Assembly: GCF_001570945.1 (NCBI RefSeq)
Contig: NZ_BCSQ01000036.1
Location: forward strand, 1-36,361
Direction of reading: 5' to 3'
Source of the DNA: Janibacter anophelis NBRC 107843
Lineage (GTDB): Bacteria > Actinomycetota > Actinomycetes > Actinomycetales > Dermatophilaceae
DNA length: 36,361 nt
Shown: positions 1 to 7,777 of the stretch, piece by piece
Numbering within the stretch: the stretch's first letter is position 1
Layout: each line of letters starts with the position of its first letter
Notes under the pieces: generated by a model
Databases searched by the model: none
Told to the model about the DNA's origin: nothing
The model's input: the letters and a program-made list of their open reading frames with translations, nothing else
Made by a program: the position numbers and the translations under genes

Positions 1-717
1 TGGCGGGCGTCGGCCCGCCACGGCTCGATGCTCATCAAGCGCTACGTGGCCGAGCGCCACTTCTCGCTCGTCATCGTCATGCCCGCCGGTCGGGAGATGG
101 CGGCGACCGCTGCGGGCGGGGAGCCCAAGCGGGACGTCGCGGTGCTCGCCGCCGGGGTCCTCGGCTGGCTCGCCGTGCGCCACGGTGACGACGTGTCGAT
201 GATCAGCGGTGGCCCCGGGCGCATCCACGCGACCCGGGCGCGCAGCTCGGAGGGCCATCTCGAGCTGCTCCTCCAGGAGGCGCTGGCCCTCTCCCAACCC
301 GACTCACCCCCTTCGGACCTGCCGGGACTGCTGCGGCACGTCAGCCGCAACGTCCGCGGGCGCAAGGTGCTGCTCGTCATCGCCGACGACGGCGTCGAGC
401 CCGCACTCGTCGAGGACACGCTGCGCACGCTGCGGCTGCGCCACGAGGTGCTGTGGGTCGACGTCGCAGACCTCGACCCGCTCGGCCTGGCGCCCGAGAC
501 GCTCGTGCGCGACGTCTCCTCCGACCGGACCCTGCCCGACCTGCTCGCCGCCGACCGTCAGCTCGCCGAGGAGTTCGGCCGCTCCGAGTCGACGCGACGG
601 GCCGACGTCGAGACCATGCTGCGCCGCACCGACGTCTCGTCCGCCCGCGCGGGCCACACCGACGAGGTCGTCCCCATGATCGTGCGGATGCTGGAGAAGA
701 GGCGCCGTGGACGCTGA
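1..717 (+). CDS. DUF58 domain protein, C-terminal part (5' truncated by window edge)
   Basis: The frame is open from the first base and begins with WRASARHGS, which resembles the DUF58 core motif (D)WRxxAR. The start codon must therefore lie upstream of the window; 238 residues are visible. DUF58 proteins usually sit beside a MoxR AAA+ ATPase and von Willebrand A (VWA) proteins, and the next genes include two VWA proteins. The visible part is a soluble Rossmann/VWA-like fold, with VLLVIADD and VLWVDVADLD strands near residues 122-130 and 150-158. Its exact role is unknown; the family is thought to help assemble or regulate envelope proteins. The stop codon overlaps the GTG start of the next gene by 11 bases, so translation is probably coupled. 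Confidence 0.82.
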   Translation, partial: WRASARHGSMLIKRYVAERHFSLVIVMPAGREMAATAAGGEPKRDVAVLAAGVLGWLAVRHGDDVSMISGGPGRIHATRARSSEGHLELLLQEALALSQPDSPPSDLPGLLRHVSRNVRGRKVLLVIADDGVEPALVEDTLRTLRLRHEVLWVDVADLDPLGLAPETLVRDVSSDRTLPDLLAADRQLAEEFGRSESTRRADVETMLRRTDVSSARAGHTDEVVPMIVRMLEKRRRGR

Positions 718-1180
718 CCCGATCTACCTCGCCCCACAGGACTACTCGATCACGTGGCCGGTCCTGGGCGCCTTCATCGTCTTCGGGCTGATCATCTGGG
801 CCGTCGCGATCTGGATGCTCACCCGCCGACCCGAGCCAGAGGACGGCCACGGCACGCTGCCACCGGCCGCCCTGGCCAAGCTGCGCCGTGACGCGCTGCG
901 GCGCATCGACGAGGTCGACAAGGCAGTCGGCTCGGGCAAGATGCCCGCCCGCCGAGGCCACCACGAGCTGTCCAAGACGGTACGCGGGTTCGTCAGCAGG
1001 TCCAGTGGGCTCAAGGCCGAGACGATGACCGCCAGCGACCTGCGCGAGCGCGGTCCGGCCCACCTTGCGGCGCTCATCGAGCAGTACTACCCGCAGCAGT
1101 TCGGGGCCGCGGAGACCGACGCCGCGTCCTTCCCGAAGTCCACTGCCGCGGCACGCGAGGTCGTCGGAGGGTGGTCGTGA
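707..1180 (+). CDS. small membrane protein of the DUF58/VWA operon (DUF4381-like position)
   Basis: This 157-residue protein has one transmembrane segment at about residues 18-41 and a basic, mostly helical cytoplasmic part. In Bat-like operons the gene between DUF58 and the first VWA gene often encodes a single-pass DUF4381-type protein, and the position fits. I assign it from position and topology rather than a clear motif. The GTG start lies inside the end of the DUF58 gene. The stop codon shares one base with the ATG of the next gene (TGATG), typical of translational coupling. Confidence 0.72.
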   Translation: MDADPIYLAPQDYSITWPVLGAFIVFGLIIWAVAIWMLTRRPEPEDGHGTLPPAALAKLRRDALRRIDEVDKAVGSGKMPARRGHHELSKTVRGFVSRSSGLKAETMTASDLRERGPAHLAALIEQYYPQQFGAAETDAASFPKSTAAAREVVGGWS

Positions 1181-2166
1181 TGGGTGGACTGACCTGGTGG
1201 TGGCTCACCCTCGTCGTCCTGCTCGCCGTGCTCGTCGTCGGCGGCATCGGCTGGTGGGCCGCCGGACGGGAGCGCACCGCCCCGGACGCCGTGCTCGTCG
1301 CGCACAGCCGGCGACTGACCCAACTGCCCGCCTACCGCGCGGCCCTGTCCCGACAGCGGGTGCGGCTGCTCGGCATCGGCGCGATCATCGGGTTCACCGT
1401 GTTGCCGCTGGCTGTCGCCGCCGGCCGGCCGGGCACGACCGAGACGATCGACCCGGAGAAGAACAACCGCGACATCATGCTCTGCCTCGACGTGTCCGGC
1501 TCGATGTACCGCACGGACAAGGCGGTGCTCGAGGACTTCGCCGAGATCGTCAAGAACTTCCGCGGTGAGCGGATCGGGCTGGTGCTGTGGAACAACCAGG
1601 CGGTCACCGCCTTCCCCCTCACCGACGACTACACGCTCGTCGAGGAGCAACTGACGGGCTACGCGGAGGGGTTCAGCATTTTCGGCGGCGGCCAGTACGA
1701 CCCGACCGACGGCACCTTCAACGAGCGGATCTACGCGAGCTCGCAGGTGGGTGACGGCCTGGCCAGCTGCGTCTTCAACTTCGACCACGTCGACCAGGAA
1801 CGACCGCGCGCGATCATCCTCGGCACCGACAACGAGGTGCACGGCTCGGGCGTCTACACCCTCTCGGAGGCGACCGAGCTGGCCAAGGAGCGCAAGATCC
1901 GCGTCTACGGGCTCAACCCGATGCCCTACGGCTCCCACCACTCGGAGCTGTCGGCGGCGACCGAGGAGACCGGCGGCCGGACCTGGGGTCTTGACCAGCC
2001 GGGCGCGACCGACGAGGTGACGAGCAACATCGAAAAGCTCGAGGCCGCACGCCTGCCCGATGTCGCGCCCGTGCACGTGCGCACCGACCTGCCGACGATC
2101 TGGCTGAGCCTGGGCCTGCTGGGGCTCGTGGCGCTCTACCCCGTGCTCTGGTGGTGGCGCCGATGA
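1180..2166 (+). CDS. VWA domain membrane protein 1 (BatA-like)
   Basis: This 328-residue protein has transmembrane segments near residues 7-29 and 62-82, a VWA domain, and a C-terminal transmembrane helix ending in WWWRR. The metal-ion-dependent adhesion site is intact: D104-V-S-G-S108 in CLDVSGSMY. BatA proteins have this arrangement, with the VWA domain held outside the membrane between helices. A GTG nine bases upstream is in frame, but the ATG at 1180 overlaps the previous stop by one base and is the better start. The protein probably acts in an envelope complex with the DUF58 and second VWA proteins; its substrate is unknown. Confidence 0.85.
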   Translation: MGGLTWWWLTLVVLLAVLVVGGIGWWAAGRERTAPDAVLVAHSRRLTQLPAYRAALSRQRVRLLGIGAIIGFTVLPLAVAAGRPGTTETIDPEKNNRDIMLCLDVSGSMYRTDKAVLEDFAEIVKNFRGERIGLVLWNNQAVTAFPLTDDYTLVEEQLTGYAEGFSIFGGGQYDPTDGTFNERIYASSQVGDGLASCVFNFDHVDQERPRAIILGTDNEVHGSGVYTLSEATELAKERKIRVYGLNPMPYGSHHSELSAATEETGGRTWGLDQPGATDEVTSNIEKLEAARLPDVAPVHVRTDLPTIWLSLGLLGLVALYPVLWWWRR

Positions 2167-3134
2167 GCTGGCACCCCGTCATCCCCTGGCCCCTCGTCGT
2201 GCTCGCGGGTCTGCTCCTGCTCGGCTTCACCGGCTGGCGCGTCGTCGCCGACTCCCGGCACCGGGTGCGGTGGGTCCTGCGCCTCGTGACGAGCCTGCTC
2301 ATGGTCGTCGCGCTCCTCGGCCCGGCGGTCGACGGCGCCATCGCGCGGCAGGCTGCGTCCAATGTCAACGTCTTCTTCGTCGTCGACACGACGACCTCGT
2401 CGATGGCCCGTGACCACGAGGAGGGGCGCACCCGCCTCGAGGGCTACCGCGAGGACATCGCCGCGATCCAGGAGCAGATGCCCGGGGCCCGGTTCTCGAT
2501 CATCACCTTCGACTACACCGCCCGGGTCGTCATGCCCCTGACGACCGACACCCAGGCCCTCAAGACGGCGACGGAGAACCTGCGCGCCGAGGACAGCCAG
2601 TACTCCGGCGGCTCCTCGGTCACCGTGGCTCAGGAGCGGCTCAAGCTCACCCTCGAGGGGGCCAAGGAGCGCCAGCCGGAGCACTCCCGCGTCGTGTTCT
2701 ACCTCGGCGACGGCGAGCAGACCTCCTCCGACGAGCCCGCCGCCTTCGAGGTCGACGGACTCGTCGACGGGGGTGCGGTCCTCGGCTACGGCACCGAGGC
2801 GGGTGGCCGGATGGCCAAGACCAACGCCGACGGCAGCACCGGGGAGGACGTCACCGACGCCTCCGGCAACCCCGGCGTGAGCAAGATCGACGAGGAGCAG
2901 CTCGAGTCGATCGCCGACCAGCTCGGGGTGCCGTACGTGCACCGTGCGGGCGGTGACATCTCGCCCGCCCTCGAGGAGGCCGACCCCGGCACAACGGTCG
3001 AGGGCGCGGGCGCCTCGATCGAGACGTACACCTCGCTCGTGTGGATCTTCGCGGTGCTGATGTCGGCGCTGCTGCTCGTCGACCTCTTCGTCACCACACG
3101 TGAGATCGGCCGACTGCGAAGGGTGGACCCGTGA
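2163..3134 (+). CDS. VWA domain membrane protein 2 (BatB-like)
   Basis: This 323-residue protein has N-terminal transmembrane segments around residues 8-25 and 38-55, a VWA domain, and a C-terminal transmembrane helix followed by a basic tail. The metal site reads D75-T-T-T-S79, so threonine replaces the first serine of the usual DxSxS. Threonine can still donate an oxygen ligand, so metal binding may be kept. The start ATG overlaps the previous stop as ATGA. Two consecutive VWA genes are the BatA/BatB pattern of the MoxR-DUF58-VWA operons. Confidence 0.85.
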   Translation: MSWHPVIPWPLVVLAGLLLLGFTGWRVVADSRHRVRWVLRLVTSLLMVVALLGPAVDGAIARQAASNVNVFFVVDTTTSSMARDHEEGRTRLEGYREDIAAIQEQMPGARFSIITFDYTARVVMPLTTDTQALKTATENLRAEDSQYSGGSSVTVAQERLKLTLEGAKERQPEHSRVVFYLGDGEQTSSDEPAAFEVDGLVDGGAVLGYGTEAGGRMAKTNADGSTGEDVTDASGNPGVSKIDEEQLESIADQLGVPYVHRAGGDISPALEEADPGTTVEGAGASIETYTSLVWIFAVLMSALLLVDLFVTTREIGRLRRVDP

Positions 3135-3889
3135 ACTCGCTCAAGCCTCCCCTCGAGCCGCGCCTGCGGCGCCGCCGCCGGCTGATCTGGGGCACCGTGC
3201 TGCCCGCGATCCTCCTGCTCGTGCTCGCCGCCCGGCTGCTGACGCTGCCGATCCACATGGGCGACGCCCAGGAGGCCCACGGCGGCGACGACGGCGCGGG
3301 CATGGTGAGCGCGGCCGACAAGCTGCACATCCTCAACATCGTCGAGCGGTGGCGCGCTCCCTTCGTCGAGGGCACGGGCAAGTCGGTCTCCGGTGACCTC
3401 GAGGGCGGCCGGACCGACCTCGATACCGCGCTGGAGCGGACCGACAACCCGCAGGACGACTGCACCGTGCGCACCAACCTTGTCATCAACATCTCCCAGC
3501 AGTCCGACAAGGCCAAGGAGGCCGGCGACGAGGCCAAGGAGAAGCAGCTCGCCGAGGAGGCCCTCAAGCTCATCGAGGAGGGTCCGGAGGGTTGCCTCGA
3601 TGGCTCCGACGACGGCAACGAGGGTGAGGCCGGCCGTAAGCAGCAGGAGCAGAAGGACAAGCTCGAGGAGCAGACCGGCCAGGGCGAGCCCGATGAGGAG
3701 CCCAAGGACCCCGATGAGGACGACGACAAGAAGGAGGAGGGCTCCGACGGCGAGGAGGAGGAGAAGGACCCCAAGCAGAAGGAGCTCGAGGAGCGCAACC
3801 AGAACGGCCAGCAGGAGTCCGAGGCCAACCGTCGCGAGGAAGAGGGCGAGGAGAAGGGCGGCGGGGGCGGCGTCGACAAGCCCTGGTGA
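3131..3889 (+). CDS. single-pass membrane protein with long charged tail (BatC-like position)
   Basis: The GTG start overlaps the preceding stop (GTGA). The 252-residue protein has a basic N-terminus (RLRRRRR), one transmembrane helix at about residues 19-40, a helical region at 60-150 that may hold a TPR-like hairpin, and a tail of about 100 residues almost entirely E, D, K, Q, G and N. In Bat operons the gene after the VWA pair (BatC) often encodes a TPR protein with a low-complexity charged tail, so the layout matches. No catalytic motif is visible. It is the last gene of the operon; a palindrome follows at 3896-3921. Confidence 0.78.
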   Translation: MNSLKPPLEPRLRRRRRLIWGTVLPAILLLVLAARLLTLPIHMGDAQEAHGGDDGAGMVSAADKLHILNIVERWRAPFVEGTGKSVSGDLEGGRTDLDTALERTDNPQDDCTVRTNLVINISQQSDKAKEAGDEAKEKQLAEEALKLIEEGPEGCLDGSDDGNEGEAGRKQQEQKDKLEEQTGQGEPDEEPKDPDEDDDKKEEGSDGEEEEKDPKQKELEERNQNGQQESEANRREEEGEEKGGGGGVDKPW

Positions 3890-3895
3890 CCCGTT

Positions 3896-3921
3896 CGCGC
3901 ACCCGCCCGGGCGGATGCGCG
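3896..3921. terminator. palindrome between convergent genes, probable bidirectional terminator
   Basis: Two 13-base arms with no loop, beginning CGCGCACCC, are complementary except for one pair. The element lies seven bases after the BatC-like gene and before the stop of the convergent gntR gene. There is no U-tract, as is common in high-GC actinobacteria. Its outer bases (GCGCA...TGCGC) match those of the twin palindromes at 15799-15865. Confidence 0.5.
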
Positions 3922-3949
3922 TCGTGGACGAAGGGGGGCGCGGCCCCGG

Positions 3950-4690
3950 TCAGCGCTCGTCGAGCATGAGGTCGATCGTGTAGTCCGACGCGCAGTAGGC
4001 GTGGTCGCCGAACTCGATGGCCGCGCCCGCGGCGTCGAAGGCCATCCGGGTCATCGTGAGCACCGGCTGCCCCGAGCGCAGGTCGAGCGCGCGGCGCTCC
4101 GCGGCGGTCGGCATGCGGGCGCCGATCGACTGCCGGGCGACGACCGGCTTGACCCCGCGGCGGCGCAGCAGCGCGTAGAGCCCCTGCTCCTGCAGCTCCT
4201 CGCGGCTGATGTCGGCGTGGGCCGGGGGCAGCCAGTTGTGCATGATCGCCAGGGGTTGGTCGCCGGCCCAGCGCACCCGCACCAGGGAGAGCATCTCCGT
4301 GTCGGGCTCGAGGTCGAGAGCGGCCGCGGCCCGGTCGTCCGTGGCCGGGCCCATCTCGATGACCTCGGTCCGGGGCTCACGACCCTCGGCCTCGAGGTCG
4401 TCGAAGAGCGAGGACAGCCGGGCCTTGCGGTGCACCTTGCGGTTGGCGACGGTCGTGCCGCGTCCGCGGCGGCGCACGAGCAGCCCCTGGTCGACCATCT
4501 CCTGGATGGCCCGGCGCACGGTGGGGCGGGAGAGGGAGAGCCGTCCGGCGAGGGCGATCTCGTTCTCGAAGGGGTCCCCCGGCTGCAGTCGGCCGTCGTC
4601 GATCGCGGCGGTCAGCTGCTCGGCGAGCTGGTGGTACAGGGGCACCGGTGACTCGCGGTCGATGACCACGTCGAGCTGCAGCGCTGACAT
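3950..4690 (-). CDS. GntR/HutC-family regulator of the inositol cluster (IolR candidate)
   Basis: This 246-residue protein has a GntR winged helix at about residues 17-83 (PLYHQLAEQLTAAI, then LSRPTVRRAIQEMVDQGLL and the basic wing RRRGRGTTVA). A UTRA effector domain fills about residues 95-240, ending DYTIDLMLDER, which is typical of the HutC subfamily. It is divergent from iolG, and the shared 144-base gap holds a match to the operator reported for Corynebacterium glutamicum IolR. It is therefore probably the repressor of the inositol genes. I chose the ATG at 4690 (MSALQLDV). There is no Shine-Dalgarno sequence before it, and TATGCT lies about seven bases upstream, so a leaderless mRNA is possible. 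An in-frame ATG at 4702 is the alternative start. Confidence 0.85.
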   Translation of the reverse strand: MSALQLDVVIDRESPVPLYHQLAEQLTAAIDDGRLQPGDPFENEIALAGRLSLSRPTVRRAIQEMVDQGLLVRRRGRGTTVANRKVHRKARLSSLFDDLEAEGREPRTEVIEMGPATDDRAAAALDLEPDTEMLSLVRVRWAGDQPLAIMHNWLPPAHADISREELQEQGLYALLRRRGVKPVVARQSIGARMPTAAERRALDLRSGQPVLTMTRMAFDAAGAAIEFGDHAYCASDYTIDLMLDER

Positions 4691-4735
4691 GTCGGGGAGC
4701 ATACGCGCAGACCACCGGACAGGCATACGTGCATA

Positions 4736-4745
4736 TGTCCTAACA
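4736..4745 (+). promoter_or_regulatory. candidate IolR operator upstream of iolG
   Basis: The sequence TGTCCTAACA fits every position of KGWCHTRACA, the consensus I recall for C. glutamicum IolR. It ends five bases before the -35 hexamer of the iolG promoter. A GGACA at 4717-4721 forms an inverted pair with the TGTCC at 4736-4740, giving a wider dyad in the same gap. Confidence 0.5.
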
Positions 4746-4750
4746 AAGTA

Positions 4751-4779
4751 TTGACATGGCCCTTGGGCTGGGCCAGAGT
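4751..4779 (+). promoter_or_regulatory. iolG operon promoter
   Basis: A perfect -35 (TTGACA, 4751-4756) is followed after 17 bases by CAGAGT (4774-4779), a weak -10. Transcription would start near 4786, leaving a leader of about 50 bases with the Shine-Dalgarno AAAGGAG at 4818-4824. Confidence 0.5.
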
Positions 4780-4834
4780 GTCCCGCATCACCTCGCGCCA
4801 CCCGGCGCCGCCCACGCAAAGGAGCGTCCCGCTG

Positions 4835-5857
4835 ATGCGGATCGGACTCGTCGGCCTCGGCCGGATCGGCGCCTTCCACGCCGAGACCCTGAGCGGTCTG
4901 CCGGCCGTCGACACCCTCGTCATCACCGACGCGCGCGAGGGCGTCGGTGATGAGGTCGCCGCCCGGCTGCGCGCGGGCCACCCGCAGGCACGGGTCGAGG
5001 TCGTGCGACCGGAGGAGCTGCTGGCCGCAGGCCTCGACGGTCTCGTCGTCGCCACCGCGACCAACGGCCACGCCGAGTGGATCCGCCGTGGGATCGAAGG
5101 GGGCGTCCCCACCTTTTGCGAGAAGCCCGTCGCCGGCTCCCTGGCCGAGACGATCGAGCTGGCCCGGCTGGAGTCCGAGAGCGAGACCCCGGTCCACATC
5201 GGTCACCAGCGGCGCTTCGACGTCGGTTTCCGCCGGGTCCGCGAGGCCGTGGCCTCGGGCGAGCTGGGCTTCGTGCACACGATCCGGGCCAACACGCACG
5301 ACCAGGCTCCCCCGCCGGCCGAGTTCATCCCGACCTCCGGGGGGATCTTCCGCGACTGCGGGGTGCACGACTTCGACGCGATCCGCTTCGTCACCGGCCG
5401 CGAGATCGCCTCGGTCTACGCGGTGGGCGCCAACAAGGGGGCCGACTTCTTCACCGAGGGCGGTGACGTCGACACCGGCGCCGCGGTCCTCACCCTCGAT
5501 GACGACACGCTCGTGCTCATGTCGACGACCCGGTACAACGGCGGCGGCCACGACGTGCGCATGGAGGTCATGGGGGAGCGCGGCACGATCACCGCCGGGC
5601 TCGACCACTCGCTCGCCATGACGAGCGCCGAGCCGGACGTCGACTTCCCGCGCGGCCCGCAGCGGTGGTCCTTCATGGAGCGCTTCCTGCCCGCCTACCG
5701 GGCGGAGCTGACCGCCTTCTTCGAGGTCGCGGCGGGCCGGGCGCCCAGCCCGTGCACGATCGCCGACGCCCTCGAGGCCTTCCGCACCGCCGAGGCCTGC
5801 GAGCTCTCCCGCGCGCAGCGCCGCCCCGTCGCCCTGACCGAGATCGAAGGACTGTGA
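4835..5857 (+). CDS. iolG: Gfo/Idh/MocA oxidoreductase, probable inositol 2-dehydrogenase
   Basis: This 340-residue enzyme has the N-terminal NAD motif GLGRIG (about residues 7-12), the family signature CEKPVAGS, and GGIFRDCGVHDFDAIRFVTG in the catalytic domain, where the Asp and His are the expected active-site pair. It should oxidise myo-inositol (or an isomer) at C2 to 2-keto-myo-inositol with NAD. The ATG at 4835 has AAAGGAG ten bases upstream; a TTG at 4751 is in frame but coincides with the -35 hexamer. It is the first gene of the iol operon. A close paralogue is encoded at 22860-23885 and a more distant one at 14658-15797, so which one acts on myo-inositol itself is uncertain. Confidence 0.85.
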   Translation: MRIGLVGLGRIGAFHAETLSGLPAVDTLVITDAREGVGDEVAARLRAGHPQARVEVVRPEELLAAGLDGLVVATATNGHAEWIRRGIEGGVPTFCEKPVAGSLAETIELARLESESETPVHIGHQRRFDVGFRRVREAVASGELGFVHTIRANTHDQAPPPAEFIPTSGGIFRDCGVHDFDAIRFVTGREIASVYAVGANKGADFFTEGGDVDTGAAVLTLDDDTLVLMSTTRYNGGGHDVRMEVMGERGTITAGLDHSLAMTSAEPDVDFPRGPQRWSFMERFLPAYRAELTAFFEVAAGRAPSPCTIADALEAFRTAEACELSRAQRRPVALTEIEGL

Positions 5858-5859
5858 CC

Positions 5860-6813
5860 ATGGCCGACCGCACCCCGCTCGCCGAGCGGATCGCCGCCGC
5901 CCCCATCTCGTGGGGCGTGTGCGAGGTCCCCGGCTGGGGCTGGCAGCACCAGCCGCCGACCGTCCTGACCCAGATGCGCGATCTCGGCATCGCGGCGACG
6001 GAGTTCGGCCCCGACGGGTTCCTGCCCGACGACCCGCAGGCCAAGGCGGCGACCCTCGCCGAGTACGGCCTGGCCGCGGTCGGCCAGTTCGTCCCCGTCG
6101 TGCTGCACGACCCGGGGGTCGACCCCCTTCCCGTCGTCGAGGCCGCGATGGCCGGGCTCGTCGCCGCGCACGCGACGACCGTCGTCATCGCCGCGGCCAC
6201 CGGCGCCGAGGGCTACGACGCCCGACCCGAGCTCGACGACGCGGGCTGGGCGACCCTCCTGGCGAACCTCGACCGGATCGCCGATGCCGCTGCGGCACAA
6301 GGCCTCACGGCCACGCTCCACCCCCACGTGGGCACCATGGTCGAGAGCGGTGAGGAGACCGACCGGGTGCTCGCCGGCTCGCGCATCGGACTCTGCCTCG
6401 ACACCGGTCACCTGCTCATCGGCGGTGGCGACCCCGTGCGGGTCGCGCAGGAGCACCCGGAGCGGATCGCCCACATGCACCTCAAGGACGTCGACCTCGC
6501 CTGGGCGCGCAAGGTGCAGGACGGCTCGGCCAGCTACACCGAGGCGGTCGCCGCGGGCATGTACGTCGCGCTCGGCGCGGGGGACGTCGACGTCGCGGCC
6601 ATCGTCCGGTCGCTCGAGGGCGCCGGCTACCAGGGCTGGTACGTCCTGGAGCAGGACACGATCCTCGCCGGCGACCCGGCGGACCCCGCCACGGCGAAGG
6701 GGGCCGGTGACCCCGTCGCCGACGTCCGGGCGTCGGTGGCGCACCTGGTGGGCGTGGCCTCGAGGCTCGGGCCCGGGGGCCCTCGCACCTCAACCAGCGA
6801 GGGGCGTGAGTGA
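5860..6813 (+). CDS. iolE: TIM-barrel inosose dehydratase (IolE-type)
   Basis: This 317-residue protein belongs to the sugar-phosphate isomerase/epimerase-like (AP endonuclease family 2) TIM barrels. It opens with PISWGVCEVPGWGW and ATEFGPDGFLP, typical of actinobacterial IolE/IolI-like proteins. Likely metal ligands lie in LCLDTGHLL, AHMHLKDVD and YVLEQD. With no other candidate in the cluster, it most likely dehydrates 2-keto-myo-inositol; an isomerase (IolI) role cannot be excluded. The ATG at 5860 has GAAGGA eight bases upstream, which is better than the GTG at 5854. The last residues, from about ASRLGPGG to RTSTS, are encoded by a copy of the dispersed repeat (6759-6798) and are not expected in the family. 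Confidence 0.8.
   Translation: MADRTPLAERIAAAPISWGVCEVPGWGWQHQPPTVLTQMRDLGIAATEFGPDGFLPDDPQAKAATLAEYGLAAVGQFVPVVLHDPGVDPLPVVEAAMAGLVAAHATTVVIAAATGAEGYDARPELDDAGWATLLANLDRIADAAAAQGLTATLHPHVGTMVESGEETDRVLAGSRIGLCLDTGHLLIGGGDPVRVAQEHPERIAHMHLKDVDLAWARKVQDGSASYTEAVAAGMYVALGAGDVDVAAIVRSLEGAGYQGWYVLEQDTILAGDPADPATAKGAGDPVADVRASVAHLVGVASRLGPGGPRTSTSEGRE
6759..6798 (-). repeat. dispersed repeat copy A, inside the 3' end of iolE
   Basis: Read on the minus strand it runs from GCTGGTTGAGGTGCGAG to CGAGCCTCGAGG around a GC-rich palindromic centre (GGGCCC twice). It is in frame and encodes the C-terminus of IolE. Related copies lie at 9632, 14671, 25928, 29018, 30390, 31193 and 31724. Confidence 0.75.
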
Positions 6814-7777
6814 CGTGTACGACCTCATCACGATGGGCCGGACCGGGGTGGACATCTACCCCCTCGACCACGGGGTGCCGCTGGAGGAGGTGCGCACCTT
6901 CGAGAAGTTCCTCGGCGGCTCGGCGACCAATGTCGCCGTCGCGGCCGCGAGGTACGGCCGGGCCGCGGTGCTCGTCACCAAGACCGGGGCCGACGCCTTC
7001 GGCCGCTACGTGCGGGCGGAGGCGCAGCGGCTCGGCGTCGCAGGCGAGTTCATCACCCCGATCGAGGGGGAGGGACCGCCCACGCCGGTGACCTTCTGCG
7101 AGGTGCACCCGCCGGACGACTTCCCGCTGTACTTCTACCGCTGGCCCACCGCGCCCGACCTCATGCTCACCGACGCCGACCTGCCGCTCGAGCAGATCCG
7201 CTCCGCGCGGGTCTTCTGGACCACGGTGACCGGCCTGTGCGCCGAGCCCTCACGCGCGGCGCACCACACCGCCTTCGCCGCCCGTGGCCGGGCCGAGCAC
7301 ACGGTGCTCGACCTCGACTACCGGCCGATGTTCTGGGCCGATCCCTCCGAGGCGAGCGCCGAGGTCGGCCGGGCGCTCGAGCACGTGACCATCGCCGTCG
7401 GCAACCGCGAGGAGTGCGAGGTCGCCGTCGGCGAGACCGATCCGCAGCGGGCGGCCGACGCGCTCCTCGAGCGCGGACTCGAGCTGGCGGTCGTCAAGCA
7501 GGGGCCGAAGGGGGTGCTCGCCGCCACCGCGGACGAGCGCGTCGAGGTCCCGCCGTACCTCGTCGAGGTCGTCAACGGCCTGGGCGCCGGGGACGCCTTC
7601 GGCGGCGCGCTCGTCCACGGCCTCCTCGAGGGCTGGGACCTGCGGCGGATCCTCGAGTTCGCCAATGTCGCTGGGGCGATCGTCGCCTCCCGGCTCGAGT
7701 GCAGCACCGCGATGCCCACGGCCGGTGAGGTTGAGGACGGCCTGGCCCGCTGGGCGACGAAGGGAGCGCGCGCATGA
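6806..7777 (+). CDS. iolC: 5-dehydro-2-deoxygluconokinase (PfkB family)
   Basis: This PfkB/ribokinase-family sugar kinase opens with YDLITMGRTGVDIYP, a typical IolC start. It has the substrate motif FLGGSATNVAVAAARYG at about residues 34-50 and the ATP/catalytic motif NGLGAGDAFGGAL near residue 260, whose Asp is the catalytic base. It should phosphorylate 5-dehydro-2-deoxy-D-gluconate (DKG) in inositol breakdown. The start is uncertain: GTG at 6806 overlaps iolE by eight bases, while GTG at 6815 would give MYDLITMGR. The GAGG at 6799-6802 is poorly placed for both. The stop overlaps the next ATG (ATGA). Confidence 0.88.
   Translation: MSDVYDLITMGRTGVDIYPLDHGVPLEEVRTFEKFLGGSATNVAVAAARYGRAAVLVTKTGADAFGRYVRAEAQRLGVAGEFITPIEGEGPPTPVTFCEVHPPDDFPLYFYRWPTAPDLMLTDADLPLEQIRSARVFWTTVTGLCAEPSRAAHHTAFAARGRAEHTVLDLDYRPMFWADPSEASAEVGRALEHVTIAVGNREECEVAVGETDPQRAADALLERGLELAVVKQGPKGVLAATADERVEVPPYLVEVVNGLGAGDAFGGALVHGLLEGWDLRRILEFANVAGAIVASRLECSTAMPTAGEVEDGLARWATKGARA

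Noticed and set aside
1171-1179. GTG at 1171 as the start of the first VWA gene
   Set aside because: The ATG at 1180 overlaps the previous stop by one base and is followed directly by the transmembrane segment; the GTG adds only three residues.
4751-4834. A TTG start for iolG at 4751
   Set aside because: It coincides with the -35 hexamer and adds 28 residues outside the family. The ATG at 4835 has a proper Shine-Dalgarno sequence.
4691-5608. An N-terminal extension of the GntR protein across the iolG gene
   Set aside because: The frame stays open only because it is antisense to iolG; the GntR fold begins at about 4690.
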